DNA from: JAKLKS01 sp964370855
GTDB taxonomy: Bacteria; Planctomycetota; JAJSAM01; JAKLKS01
Assembly (NCBI GenBank): GCA_964370855.1
Contig: CAYJMF010000053.1
Coordinates: forward strand, 1 to 32,882
Length of the DNA stretch: 32,882 nt
Direction of reading: 5' to 3'
Positions 1 to 8,147 of this stretch are shown here, piece after piece. How positions within the stretch are numbered: the stretch's first letter is position 1; the number at the start of each line of letters is the position of its first letter. The position numbers and the translations under genes were made by a program. The notes under the pieces are model-generated. The model saw nothing but the letters and a program-made list of their open reading frames with translations. It was not told the origin of the DNA and did not search any database.

Positions 1-52
<52 letters not shown>

Positions 53-206
53 CGCCATGTACAAATCGCACGAGACCAAGAGACCACGAGACGGACACCG
101 ATCCCTCCCTCCCTCCCCCCGACAGGCGGAAAAGCAGTGCCCGTCCCCTCTTCCCTCGGGGGGTATCATGGCCCGGTTCCCTCGCGACCCCGGGAAGGAG
201 TCCCCC

Positions 207-1682
207 ATGCGCGCCCCCGCCCTCGCCCTCGCCGCCCTGCTCCTCTTCGCCGCGCCGGCACCCGCAAAGGAACTGCCGCCGGAGCTCAAGGGGCTCATCG
301 AGGAGGGGGAGAAGTGGTTCAACGAGGCGGGGAAGACCGACCTCCCCGACGGGAAGCGCAACGAGGCGCGGAAGAACGCGCTGGTGAACCTGAAGACCGC
401 CCTCGAGATCCTCAACAAGCACTGGGACGACAACCCGAGCGACCAGTCCGCCCTCGAGGACCGGATCATGAAGGTCGGGCAGATGGTCTACTGGATCAAG
501 AAGGAGAGCCCGCTCTCGGTGCTGGAGGCCGCGGGCCTCGGCCCGAAGAAGCCGGCCGCGGCGCCTCCGCCCCCTCCCAAGGAGCCGCCTCCGCCCGGGA
601 CCCCCGGCGGCGGAGGGAACCCCTTCGACAAGCCGGAGCCGAAGCCGGAGCCGAAGCCCGGTGCGGCGCCGGCGGCGCCGGGCCGCCTCCCCTTCGCCGA
701 CGCCTTCAAGAAGGCCGAGGAGTACGAGCGCAAGCACCGCGCCGACACCGCGGGGATCATGGAGCACTACCACCAGCTGATGGCCGACTACCCCGAGGCC
801 CTCGGCGACCCGCTGTTCATGAAGGCCGCGGAGCGGGCCGGCAAGGCCAACGCGAACCTCAAGGACGTCTACCGGAAGATGCGGGACGACGACCCCGACT
901 CCCTCAAGTCCGCGGAGAGCGCCGAGGTCACGCGCATGATCCTCGTCCTCAACCAGGACCTCGGCAGCCAGGACTCGGCGGTGCGCGAGCGGGCCGCGAA
1001 GATGCTCGGCATGCTCGGCTCCGGCGAGGCGGTCTTCCCCCTCGTCAAGCAGATGAAGAAGGAGAAGGAGGAGCAGGCCCTCCAGGCCATGGCCGCCTCC
1101 GTCGTCGCCATCGGGGGCCGCAAGGCCGCGGAGCAGACGGGGAAGCTCCGGGACGACAAGGACCTCGGCGCCCGCTCCCTGGAGATGCTCCAGGCCATGA
1201 CCGGCCGCAACGCCGTGGACCGCAGGCTCGCCCTCCTCGAGATCGGCGGCTACGCCCGGGCCACGGACGACGCCCTCGCGGGCAAGGCCGTGGACTTCCT
1301 CGTGGGCGTCGGGGCCGAGGGGGCCCACGGGCTCCTCGAGGCCCTCGACTCCAAGAGCGTCGAGGTCCGCCTGAAGGTCATCCCCGCCCTCGCCTCCACG
1401 GGGAACCCGAAGGTGGCGGGATCCCTCTCGAAGTTCCTCATCCGCGGGGACGTGCCCAACACCGTCAAGTGCAGGGACGCCGCCATCGCCGCCATCAAGC
1501 AGATCGGGCGGCCCGGGCTCCCCTACCTCATCGAGGGGTTCCGCGGCACGGCGACGAAGCAGTGGACGGCCTTCGTGATCCACGAGATCACGGGACAGTA
1601 CTTCAACAGCAACAGGCCCGGCGACTACCAGAAGTGGCTGAAGGACGAGGGCCTCGTGGCGGAGGACGAGAAGGAGAAGTAG
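207..1682 (+). CDS. Secreted helical/HEAT-like repeat protein
   Basis: A 491-residue protein with a Sec signal peptide (MRAPALALAALLLFAAPAPA, cleavage after about residue 20). The mature part starts with a short charged helical region (about residues 22-110). A Pro/Gly/Lys-rich linker follows, with PEPKPEPKP near residue 150. The C-terminal half is Ala/Leu-rich with HEAT-like helical pairs (for example AVRERAAKMLGMLGSGEAV and SVEVRLKVIPALASTGNPKV). It ends in a W/Y-rich segment (HEITGQYFN...DYQKWLKDEG) of the kind that often closes such secreted repeat proteins. The ATG at 207 is chosen because GGGAAGGAG lies six bases upstream and the signal peptide begins there; upstream in-frame ATGs at 57 and 168 lack both. 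It is probably a periplasmic or surface scaffold. No catalytic motif is seen and the partner is unknown. The next gene begins 10 nt downstream, suggesting co-transcription. Confidence 0.85.
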   Translation: MRAPALALAALLLFAAPAPAKELPPELKGLIEEGEKWFNEAGKTDLPDGKRNEARKNALVNLKTALEILNKHWDDNPSDQSALEDRIMKVGQMVYWIKKESPLSVLEAAGLGPKKPAAAPPPPPKEPPPPGTPGGGGNPFDKPEPKPEPKPGAAPAAPGRLPFADAFKKAEEYERKHRADTAGIMEHYHQLMADYPEALGDPLFMKAAERAGKANANLKDVYRKMRDDDPDSLKSAESAEVTRMILVLNQDLGSQDSAVRERAAKMLGMLGSGEAVFPLVKQMKKEKEEQALQAMAASVVAIGGRKAAEQTGKLRDDKDLGARSLEMLQAMTGRNAVDRRLALLEIGGYARATDDALAGKAVDFLVGVGAEGAHGLLEALDSKSVEVRLKVIPALASTGNPKVAGSLSKFLIRGDVPNTVKCRDAAIAAIKQIGRPGLPYLIEGFRGTATKQWTAFVIHEITGQYFNSNRPGDYQKWLKDEGLVAEDEKEK

Positions 1683-1692
1683 CGATCCCCCG

Positions 1693-4101
1693 ATGAGCAC
1701 CTCCCCCCGGGCCCTGCGCGGCCTCCTCGCCCTCGCCGTCCTCGCCTTCCTGCCCGCCGGCGCCCCCGCGGAGGAGACCCCGCCCCGGCGGGTCGTCGTC
1801 CTCGGCATCGACGGGGCCGACCACGAGGTCGTCGTCCGCCTGCTCGCGGAGGGGAAGCTCCCGCACTTCGCCGCCCTCGCGGCGCGGGGGGGCTTCCTCC
1901 CCCTCGCCACCACGAACCCCGCCCAGTCCCCCGTCGCCTGGGCCGCCTTCTCCACGGGCTCCAACCCGGGGAAGACCGGCATCTACGACTTCCTCCGCCG
2001 GGACCCGGACAAGCCGGGGCTCATCGAGATCAGCCTCGCCTCCCCGGCCACGGTGCCCGCGGGCCCCGGTCCCTCGTGGCGGCTCCTCCTCCCCTTCCTC
2101 GCGGGGGCCGCGGCGGGGCTCCTCGTCTTCGGCCTCGCCGGGCTCCTGCTCCGGCTCCTCGGGGTGGACGAGCGCCGCCGCCGCGCCGTTTCCATCGCCC
2201 TCGGCGTGCTGGCCGCGGGCCTTCTCGGCGCCGCCATGCACCGGGTCCTCGGGTGGGTGCCGACCTCCGTCCCGAAGGCCGTCTCCAACCGGCGCGGCGC
2301 CTCCCTCTGGGTGACCCTCGGCGAGGCCGGGGTCCCGACCCTGGCCGTGGAGGCCCCGGTCTCCTTCCCCGCGGACCGGGCGGCCAACCTCAGGCTCCTC
2401 TCCGGCCTAGGCACGCCGGACGTGCAGGCGACCTGGGGGCTCTGGACGCTCTTCACCGAGGACCTCCGCGAGGACGCCCGGGCCGAGACGGGGGGAGCCG
2501 TGGAGTTCCTCTCCTTCGGGGCCGACGGGGCCGCCCGCACCCGGGTCTACGGGCCGAAGGACTTCACGCTGGCGGAGAAGGACCGGGAGGAGATCCGGAA
2601 GCAGGCCCGCTACGCCCGCGGATTCCACGAGGTCACGCAGGGCCTGCCCTCGGCGAAGCGGTTCGAGCAGATGGTCGCCCGCCACGCGAAGGAGGCGGAG
2701 CGGGCCTCCTGCATCCTCGAGATCCGCCGCGACGCCGCGGCGCGCACGGCGACGATCCGCGTGGGCGCGGGGGGGCCGAAGCCGATCCTCGACCTGCCGC
2801 TCCCGGAGGGGCCGGGGGGCGCCGCCGCCCCCCTCCCCTCCCCCGACGACGGCTCCGTGCGCTGGTCCGCGCCCCTGGTCCTCCGGGAGAAGGAGTGGAG
2901 CCCGTTCATCGACTTCGAGTTCGAGATCAACCCCCTCGTGAAGGTGAAGGGGGTGGCGAAGTTCCGCCTCGAGAGCGCCGGCGGGGAGGTCCCCTTCCGG
3001 CTCCTGCTGGAACCCGTGGGCTTCGACCCCCGCGACGTCCCGGAGCCCGTGGAACTCTCCTTCCCCGCGGACTTCGCCCCGTCGCTGGCGGCGAAGGCGG
3101 GGCTCTACCACACCGTCGGCTGGCCCTGCCTGACGAACCCCGTGAAGGACATGCTGCTCTCGGACCAGGGGTTCCTCGACAACGTGAAGGGGATCCTCGA
3201 GGAGCGGAGGGCGAAGCTCCGCGTGGCCCTGGCCGACCCGGACTGGCGCTTCCTCTTCATGATGTTCTCCGAGGTGGACCGGGTGCAGCACGCGCTCTGG
3301 CGCCACGTGGATACGAAGTCCAAGCTCCACGACGCCGTCGAAGCGGCGAAGTACGGGCCGGCCATCGAGGAGTCCTACGTCGCCATGGACGGGGTCCTCG
3401 GCGAGATCGTCGCCGCCAGCGGGAAGGACACGGCCGTCATCGTCATGAGCGACCACGGGTTCGCGCCGTTCCGGCGCGGGGTGAACCTCAACACCTTCCT
3501 CCTGCGGGAGGGGTTCCAGGTCAACAAGGGGGGCGGCGGGGGGACCGGGATCCAGAAGGACGTCACCCAGCTCTTCGACCAGGCCGACTTCTTCGACCGC
3601 ATCGACTGGGACGCGACGGAGGCCTACGCCCTCGGGCTCGGGGAGATCTACGTCAACCTGAAGGGGCGGGAGAAGCAGGGGTCCGTGGACCCGGCGAAGT
3701 ACGACGCGGTCTGCGCCGCCATCCGGGAGAAGCTCCTCGCGCTCCGGGACGTGGACGGGGCGAAGGTCGTGCACGAGGTCTACCTCGGGCGGGACCTCTA
3801 CAAGGGGCCCACGGCGGCGAAGTTCGCGCCGGACCTCGTGGTGGGGTTCGAGCGGGGGTACCGGGTGTCGTGGCAGACCTCCCTCGGCGGCGGCGGGGCG
3901 GAAGTCATCGAGGACAACCGCTTTCCCTGGAGCGGCGACCACTGCTCCGTGGATCCCTCCCTCGTGCCCGGCATCCTGCTGACGAGCTTCCCGGTCAAGG
4001 GGGAGAAGCCCTCCATCATGGACGTGGCGCCGACGGTGCTGGACCTGTTCCGCGTCCCCGCGCCGCCGGACTGGGACGGGAAGAGCCTGGTGGGGAAGTG
4101 A
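1693..4101 (+). CDS. Alkaline phosphatase superfamily enzyme (type I phosphodiesterase/nucleotide pyrophosphatase-like)
   Basis: An 802-residue metal-dependent hydrolase of the alkaline phosphatase/NPP superfamily with an N-terminal signal peptide (about residues 1-26). Metal-site landmarks are in the expected order: GIDGADH with D40, a nucleophile loop NPAQSPVAWAAFSTG (S79 the likely nucleophile), EVDRVQHALW near residues 527-536, MSDHGF with D587/H588, and SGDH with H750. The end, MDVAPTVLDLF...DWDGKSL, is typical of this superfamily. Two strongly hydrophobic segments (about residues 130-157 and 166-183) interrupt the fold between the nucleophile loop and the rest of the catalytic domain, so the enzyme is probably anchored by a hairpin. 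Substrate is unknown; related proteins cleave phosphodiesters or move phospho-head-groups. The start ATG lies 10 nt after the previous stop, and the stop overlaps the next gene's GTG. Confidence 0.88.
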   Translation: MSTSPRALRGLLALAVLAFLPAGAPAEETPPRRVVVLGIDGADHEVVVRLLAEGKLPHFAALAARGGFLPLATTNPAQSPVAWAAFSTGSNPGKTGIYDFLRRDPDKPGLIEISLASPATVPAGPGPSWRLLLPFLAGAAAGLLVFGLAGLLLRLLGVDERRRRAVSIALGVLAAGLLGAAMHRVLGWVPTSVPKAVSNRRGASLWVTLGEAGVPTLAVEAPVSFPADRAANLRLLSGLGTPDVQATWGLWTLFTEDLREDARAETGGAVEFLSFGADGAARTRVYGPKDFTLAEKDREEIRKQARYARGFHEVTQGLPSAKRFEQMVARHAKEAERASCILEIRRDAAARTATIRVGAGGPKPILDLPLPEGPGGAAAPLPSPDDGSVRWSAPLVLREKEWSPFIDFEFEINPLVKVKGVAKFRLESAGGEVPFRLLLEPVGFDPRDVPEPVELSFPADFAPSLAAKAGLYHTVGWPCLTNPVKDMLLSDQGFLDNVKGILEERRAKLRVALADPDWRFLFMMFSEVDRVQHALWRHVDTKSKLHDAVEAAKYGPAIEESYVAMDGVLGEIVAASGKDTAVIVMSDHGFAPFRRGVNLNTFLLREGFQVNKGGGGGTGIQKDVTQLFDQADFFDRIDWDATEAYALGLGEIYVNLKGREKQGSVDPAKYDAVCAAIREKLLALRDVDGAKVVHEVYLGRDLYKGPTAAKFAPDLVVGFERGYRVSWQTSLGGGGAEVIEDNRFPWSGDHCSVDPSLVPGILLTSFPVKGEKPSIMDVAPTVLDLFRVPAPPDWDGKSLVGK

Positions 4102-4727
4102 CGGGGGAGGCGCTGGCCCCGGAGCCTCGCCCTCCAACGGAGAAGCGCCCCTGGTGGGTGCCCCTGCTCGGGGTCGGCTCCATGGGGATCGGGGGGCTGC
4201 AGGCGGTGGGGGGGCTGCTCATGCTCTTCGCCGGGATGCAGTTGAAGGGCTCCTCGGCGACGACCTTCTTCACCATGGCCGCGGCCTGGGTGCTGCCGGG
4301 GGCGGTGCTGGCGGTGAGCGGGATCGGGGTGGTGACGGGGGCCCGCTGGGCGCGGGGGCTGTCGCTCGCGGCGGTGGGGTTCGGGGTCCTGCTCGTGGTC
4401 CCGGTGGCGCTGGGGCGGACGGGGATCCCCACGGCGGTGGCGGACCTGCTGGCGGTGGGGAAGGCGCAGCCCGGCGATTCGTCGGCGGTGCCGGACCTCC
4501 TCAAGTTCGCGACGAAGGTGGCGGGCACCGACCCGGAACAGCAGCTGCGCTCAGGGGAGGGGGCGGAGGCGCAGCAGTGGGTGCTGACGGCGGAGTGCTG
4601 CTGCCCGGCGCTTCCGTGGCAGGTGGTCCTGCTCCTCGTCTGCGGTACGCCGATGGGGGGGAGGATCGCGGGGGAGGCGGGAAGAACCCAGAGTTCAGGG
4701 AAACCGGAGGGTGAACGGCGGCAATAG
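4098..4727 (+). CDS. Small multi-pass membrane protein, unknown function, 3' end possibly altered
   Basis: A 209-residue protein beginning at a GTG that overlaps the upstream TGA (GTGA at 4098-4101), an arrangement typical of translational coupling. Hydrophobic segments lie at about residues 21-46 (WWVPLLGVGSMGIGGL...), 55-75 (FFTMAAAWVLPGAVLAVSG), 84-104 and 170-185 (ALPWQVVLLLVCG). A hydrophilic loop of about 60 residues separates the third and fourth. I do not recognise the family. The last 20 or so residues (GEAGRTQSSGKPEGERRQ) fall where base composition drops at the edge of the accessory island. The original C-terminus may therefore have been replaced when foreign DNA entered (inference). 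It probably works with the upstream phosphodiesterase-like enzyme. Confidence 0.6.
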   Translation: MTGEALAPEPRPPTEKRPWWVPLLGVGSMGIGGLQAVGGLLMLFAGMQLKGSSATTFFTMAAAWVLPGAVLAVSGIGVVTGARWARGLSLAAVGFGVLLVVPVALGRTGIPTAVADLLAVGKAQPGDSSAVPDLLKFATKVAGTDPEQQLRSGEGAEAQQWVLTAECCCPALPWQVVLLLVCGTPMGGRIAGEAGRTQSSGKPEGERRQ

Positions 4728-5215
4728 TCTCGGGGACCACACCATCGTCATCGGTCGAATGAGGTCTCACCAAGGTCCCAATCAGTGGGAAAGGACAATG
4801 CCTCCCTTGACTCAAGTCGGGCACCAGGCGACAGAACGCACACTGCCCTTAGATTCACTTCACCCACCTCAATCCGCTTCATCTCTGCCTCATTGAACTC
4901 CACAAGACCTCTACAATTAGAGCCGCCAATCTCACGAAGGGCCAATAGGGACCGTGGGTTCGCTCTCAACAGCCTACTGCCGGCGCGGGTCAATAGAATG
5001 CGTACCCTCCGCCCGCCCTGTTCCATCGAAAAGGTGCGGATAAACAGAATTCCCGAACATTGTTCTCCGATTAATTGGAAGCCCGAACAACTCCACATCT
5101 CTATCGGTACCACTCTCATCAGGAAAACGCAGGTCGACAATTACCTCCGTTAAATCCCTTCTCAACTCTACGTTGACAACTCCGAAGTCAAGTCGATTCC
5201 CACGCTCCTGGGACA
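4728..5215. other. Low-GC stretch at the island edge without a confident gene
   Basis: About 490 bases with markedly lower G+C than the flanks. The only protein-like readings are two overlapping minus-strand frames, described separately. I see no RNA gene, no IS end and no terminator here. Confidence 0.5.
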
Positions 5216-5216
5216 A
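4748..5216 (-). pseudogene. Possible frameshifted gene remnant
   Basis: On the minus strand one open frame runs from about 5216 to 4974 (containing VVNVELRRDLTEVIVDLRF). A second, in another frame, runs from 5140 to 4748 (containing LLTRAGSRLLRANP and GEVNLRAVCVLSPG). Each has a natural-looking mix of charged and hydrophobic residues. Joined by one frame shift near 5030 they would give roughly 150 residues. The upstream end runs straight into the decayed IS at about 5216, so the gene may have been cut there. Function is unrecognised. It may equally be non-coding DNA. Confidence 0.22.
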
Positions 5217-7525
5217 ATCAATCGCTCGCCCTCGTCCGGGGCCCCGTCCCGAGTGACGCCGTCGTCGTCAACGATCGCTGCGTTCCGCGTACTCGCGATG
5301 GGCACCGGGTAGTCGTGGTGGCCGGCGTGGCGTTCCTCCACTACGCGGTCGGGGACCGCATGGCGGAGGCGCACGCGATCGTGAACCTGGTGACGTCGGG
5401 ATGGGCCACCCAAGTCGAGGCCGCGGGAGCCTTCGGCTGCGCGACCCGCACGGTGCGGCGGAACTTGGAGCGCTTTGAGGCGGGTGGGCTCTCGGCGCTC
5501 GGCCGGCAGCGGGGCTTTCCACGGGGTGTGGTGCGTGTCGGCTCTCGACGGGATGAGCTGGTCTCCCGGTTGAAGGGCGAAGGGCTCTCCAACCGCGCCA
5601 TCGCGGAGAGGATCCACATCACGGAGAACGCCGTGCGCAAGCAGCTGCGGCGGCTCGGCTGGAGGGAGCGGCACCCCGCACAGGGGGAACTTCCTCTGGG
5701 TGAGAGTGCGCACTCAAAACTGTCCGCTTTCGCCGCCACGAAGGGTCGTGACGCCCGTGAGGAGGAGACTCCGCAGGTCGCGGACCCGGCCCCGGGTGCG
5801 CACCCAAAACTGTCCGCTTTGGTGAAGTCCGAGGAAGAGGACCTCCCCCGGAGCTTCGACCGCGACCCCGCTGACCGACGCCTGGACCGCCTCTTCGCCT
5901 GCCTGGGGCTGCTGGAGGACGCGGCCCCGCTCTTCCGTCCCGGAGTGCGCGTGTCGCGCGCGGGCGTGCTCCTGTCCGTTCCCGTCCTGCTCGGCAGCGG
6001 CGTGCTCGACTGCGCCCGGGAGGTCTACGGGAGTCTCGGTCACGCCTTCTACGGCCTCCGCACCACCGTGGTCGCGTTGCTCCTGATGGCACTGCTGCGC
6101 ATCAAGAGGGCGGAGGCGCTCAAGGAGCACTCGCCCGAGGATCTCGGGCGCCTCCTCGGTCTCGACCGCGCCCTGGAGGTCAAGACGCTGCGGCGAAAGC
6201 CCGCGCGCCTCGCCAGGGCGGGCCGTGCCGCCGCCTTCGGCACCGCGCTCGCCCGCCGTCGCGTCGCCACCCACTGAGCGGCCATGGGCTTTCTCTACGC
6301 CGACGGGCACGTCCGCGTCTACCACGGCGGCCACGCCATCCCCAAGGCGCACGTCGCCCGCATGCGCATCTGCGCACCGGCGACCACCGACTACTGGGTC
6401 AACGACGAGAAGGGCGAACCACTCTTCGTCGTCACCGCCGAGGCCAACGCCGGCCTCGCCAAGATGCTCCCGATCCTCCTGGTCGAGGTGCGACGGTACC
6501 TCGGCGAGCGGCGCGTCACGATCGTCTTCGACCGCGGCGGTTGGAGTCCGAACCTCTTCAAGACGCTCATCGACCAGGACTTCGACATCCTGACCTACCG
6601 CAAGGGCGCCAGCCGCAGGGTGGCGCGCCGGCACTTCCGTGAGCACGCCGCCGAGATCGAGGGCAGGATGATCTCCTACCTGCTGGCCGACCAACGCATC
6701 CGGCAGCTCAAGGGCAAACTGCGCCTGCGCCAGGTGACACGGCTCAGCCCCAACGGCCACCAGACCCCCATCATCACGTTCCGCTTCGACCTCGCCACCG
6801 TGGAGGTGGCCTACCGGATGTTTGAGCGCTGGCGCCATGAGAACTTCTTCAAGTACCTGCGCGAGGAGTACGCGCTCGACGCCCTCGTCCAGCACGTCGT
6901 GGAGGAGGACAATCCCCAGCGCGAGGTGCCCAACCCCCTCTGGAACAAACTCACCGCCGACCTCCGCATGGCACGGGTCGCAGTGACGTGGCTCGCCTCG
7001 TCCTACGGCGTGGAGGCCCTCGACAACGTCGAGAAGGTCCGCCGCACGATGCGCGGCTTCAAGATCGCCAACGCCGAGGGTGGACGAGCCATCGGAGCGG
7101 CCCTGCGCCGTGTCGAACGGATCGAGGCCAAGCGGGCAAAGGTGCCCAAGCGTGTCCCCGTCCACGAGGTCGTTTAGGGACCCGTCGTCCGGCTCGCCGC
7201 CGAGCGCCAGCACCTCGCGGGCCTCTTCAAGATGACGGCCTACCAGGCCGAGAGCGACCTCACCACGCGCCTACGGCCCCACTACCACCGGGCGGAGCAG
7301 GAGGGACGAACGCTTGTGCAGACGGCTCTCTCCTCTGCCGCAGACATCGAGGTTTCCGAAACCAAATTCCGCATCATCCTCGCCCCGCTCAGTTCCAAGC
7401 ACCGCAGCCGGGCCGTCGCCGCACTCTGCGAAGACCACAACCGCCACCCCATCCACTTCCCCGGAACACGGCTCACGATGCGCTTCGCGGTTGCCACCGA
7501 GCAACCAAGCCGGACAAATCGGTGA
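5216..7525 (+). pseudogene. DDE transposase pseudogene with two in-frame stops
   Basis: Collinear with the intact 781-residue transposase at 11683-14028, all in one reading frame. It lacks an equivalent start codon; similarity starts at a codon run matching TQGELFAEVGP in the intact copy, and the first in-frame ATG is at 5315. Two HTH segments are present (WATQVEAAGAFGCATRTVRR and LSNRAIAERIHITENAVRK). A TGA at 6275-6277 replaces a Gly codon just before the catalytic core (FLYADGHVRVYHGG). A TAG at 7175-7177 replaces a Pro codon near the C-terminal domain. The catalytic residues themselves remain (ADGHV, FDRGGW, ENFFKYLREEY). Coding-quality sequence between the stops suggests fairly recent decay. 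Confidence 0.85.
5706..5820 (+). repeat. Two direct copies of a 25-nt IS motif inside the transposase pseudogene
   Basis: Copies at 5706-5730 and 5796-5820 differ at one base. Both read GTGCGCAC(T/C)CAAAACTGTCC followed by GCTTT, and are 90 nt (30 codons) apart in frame, encoding AHSKLSAF and AHPKLSAL. The same motif occurs at equivalent sites in the intact element and upstream of its gene. Confidence 0.85.
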
Positions 7526-7531
7526 GGGGGT

Positions 7532-7546
7532 ATGTCAGGAGGTCTG
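7532..7546 (-). repeat. Right terminal inverted repeat of the decayed IS
   Basis: ATGTCAGGAGGTCTG is identical to the inner 15 bases of the right end of the intact element (14035-14049). No left partner remains. Confidence 0.8.
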
Positions 7547-8147
7547 AAGTCACTTCCTATTTTTGGATGCAGGCATAACGGAGCTCTTTTGTCTGCCTGT
7601 AAACTACTGTGGACGGCTCGCTGCATATGCTGAACAGCGTGACCGTTATCAAGAAGACTCCCCTCATCAGAAGAGAAGTCGCTTGACTTGCCTGGAGAAG
7701 CGCCGTTATCCTCCATCCGATCGATGTTCACCTAAACTCGTGCTGGACACCGGAGATTTGGATGTACTTGTCAAGACACTCAAGTGACTACCACGCGAGG
7801 CAGTTCGCACCCATCGTCCTCAACAATGTACAGGAGCCCCCGCGCGGCCACTCCCCCCCGGTAATCCGCAGTTCACCAGTATCCCTAGTCCGCGATCAAC
7901 CACCGGAAGTGCACGTCGCCTTCCATGGTGCGGTCGAGCAGGTCCAGCGCGATCCGCCACCTCGCCCGGTAGTCCACCTCCTCGGGGAGTCCCGCCGCCC
8001 GACAGCGTTCGCGGTCCTCAAAGGGGCACCCTCGCATTCATCGGGCCACACTTTTGCGTTACTCCGACTCTGGAGTGAGCACCTCACCGATCTACCAACT
8101 TGGCTTATTCCACCGGACATCGCCTTCATCAGGGAGTTAACCTCGTC
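7547..8147. other. Intergenic stretch between IS remnant and zincin-like gene
   Basis: About 600 bases of mixed composition. The only recognisable content is an IS701-like transposase scrap on the minus strand (7885-8037). Short open frames between 7560 and 7880 show no family resemblance. An AGGGAG at 8131-8136 serves as ribosome binding site for the gene starting at 8148. No clear promoter could be picked out. Confidence 0.5.
7885..8037 (-). pseudogene. IS701-like transposase fragment
   Basis: The minus strand encodes 50 residues, including ERCRAAGLPEEVDYRARW and LDLLDRTMEGDVHFRWLIAD. This matches the pattern of IS701-type DDE transposases, where a GVPEEV...ALELL...FRW..AD segment surrounds a catalytic Asp. 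An in-frame TGA lies immediately upstream of the ATG and a TAG follows directly after the AD, so only this core piece survives. It shows the island has taken more than one kind of insertion. Confidence 0.55.

Larger units (their letters stand above)
5216..7546 (+). mobile_element. Decayed insertion sequence, left end missing
   Basis: A relative of the intact element at 11567-14051 in the same orientation. Homology begins near 5216 inside the transposase N-terminus. No counterpart of the left inverted repeat is found in the roughly 150 bases upstream, so the left end is lost. The right end survives: CCGGACAAATCGGTGAG at 7511-7527 and the terminal repeat ATGTCAGGAGGTCTG at 7532-7546 match the intact copy. 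With two internal stops and one lost end it should not be mobile by itself. Confidence 0.8.

Noticed and set aside
5216..7546. Programmed stop readthrough or selenocysteine in the IS copy
   Set aside because: There are two different stops, the intact relative has ordinary Gly and Pro codons there, and the left end is missing. Simple decay explains it.
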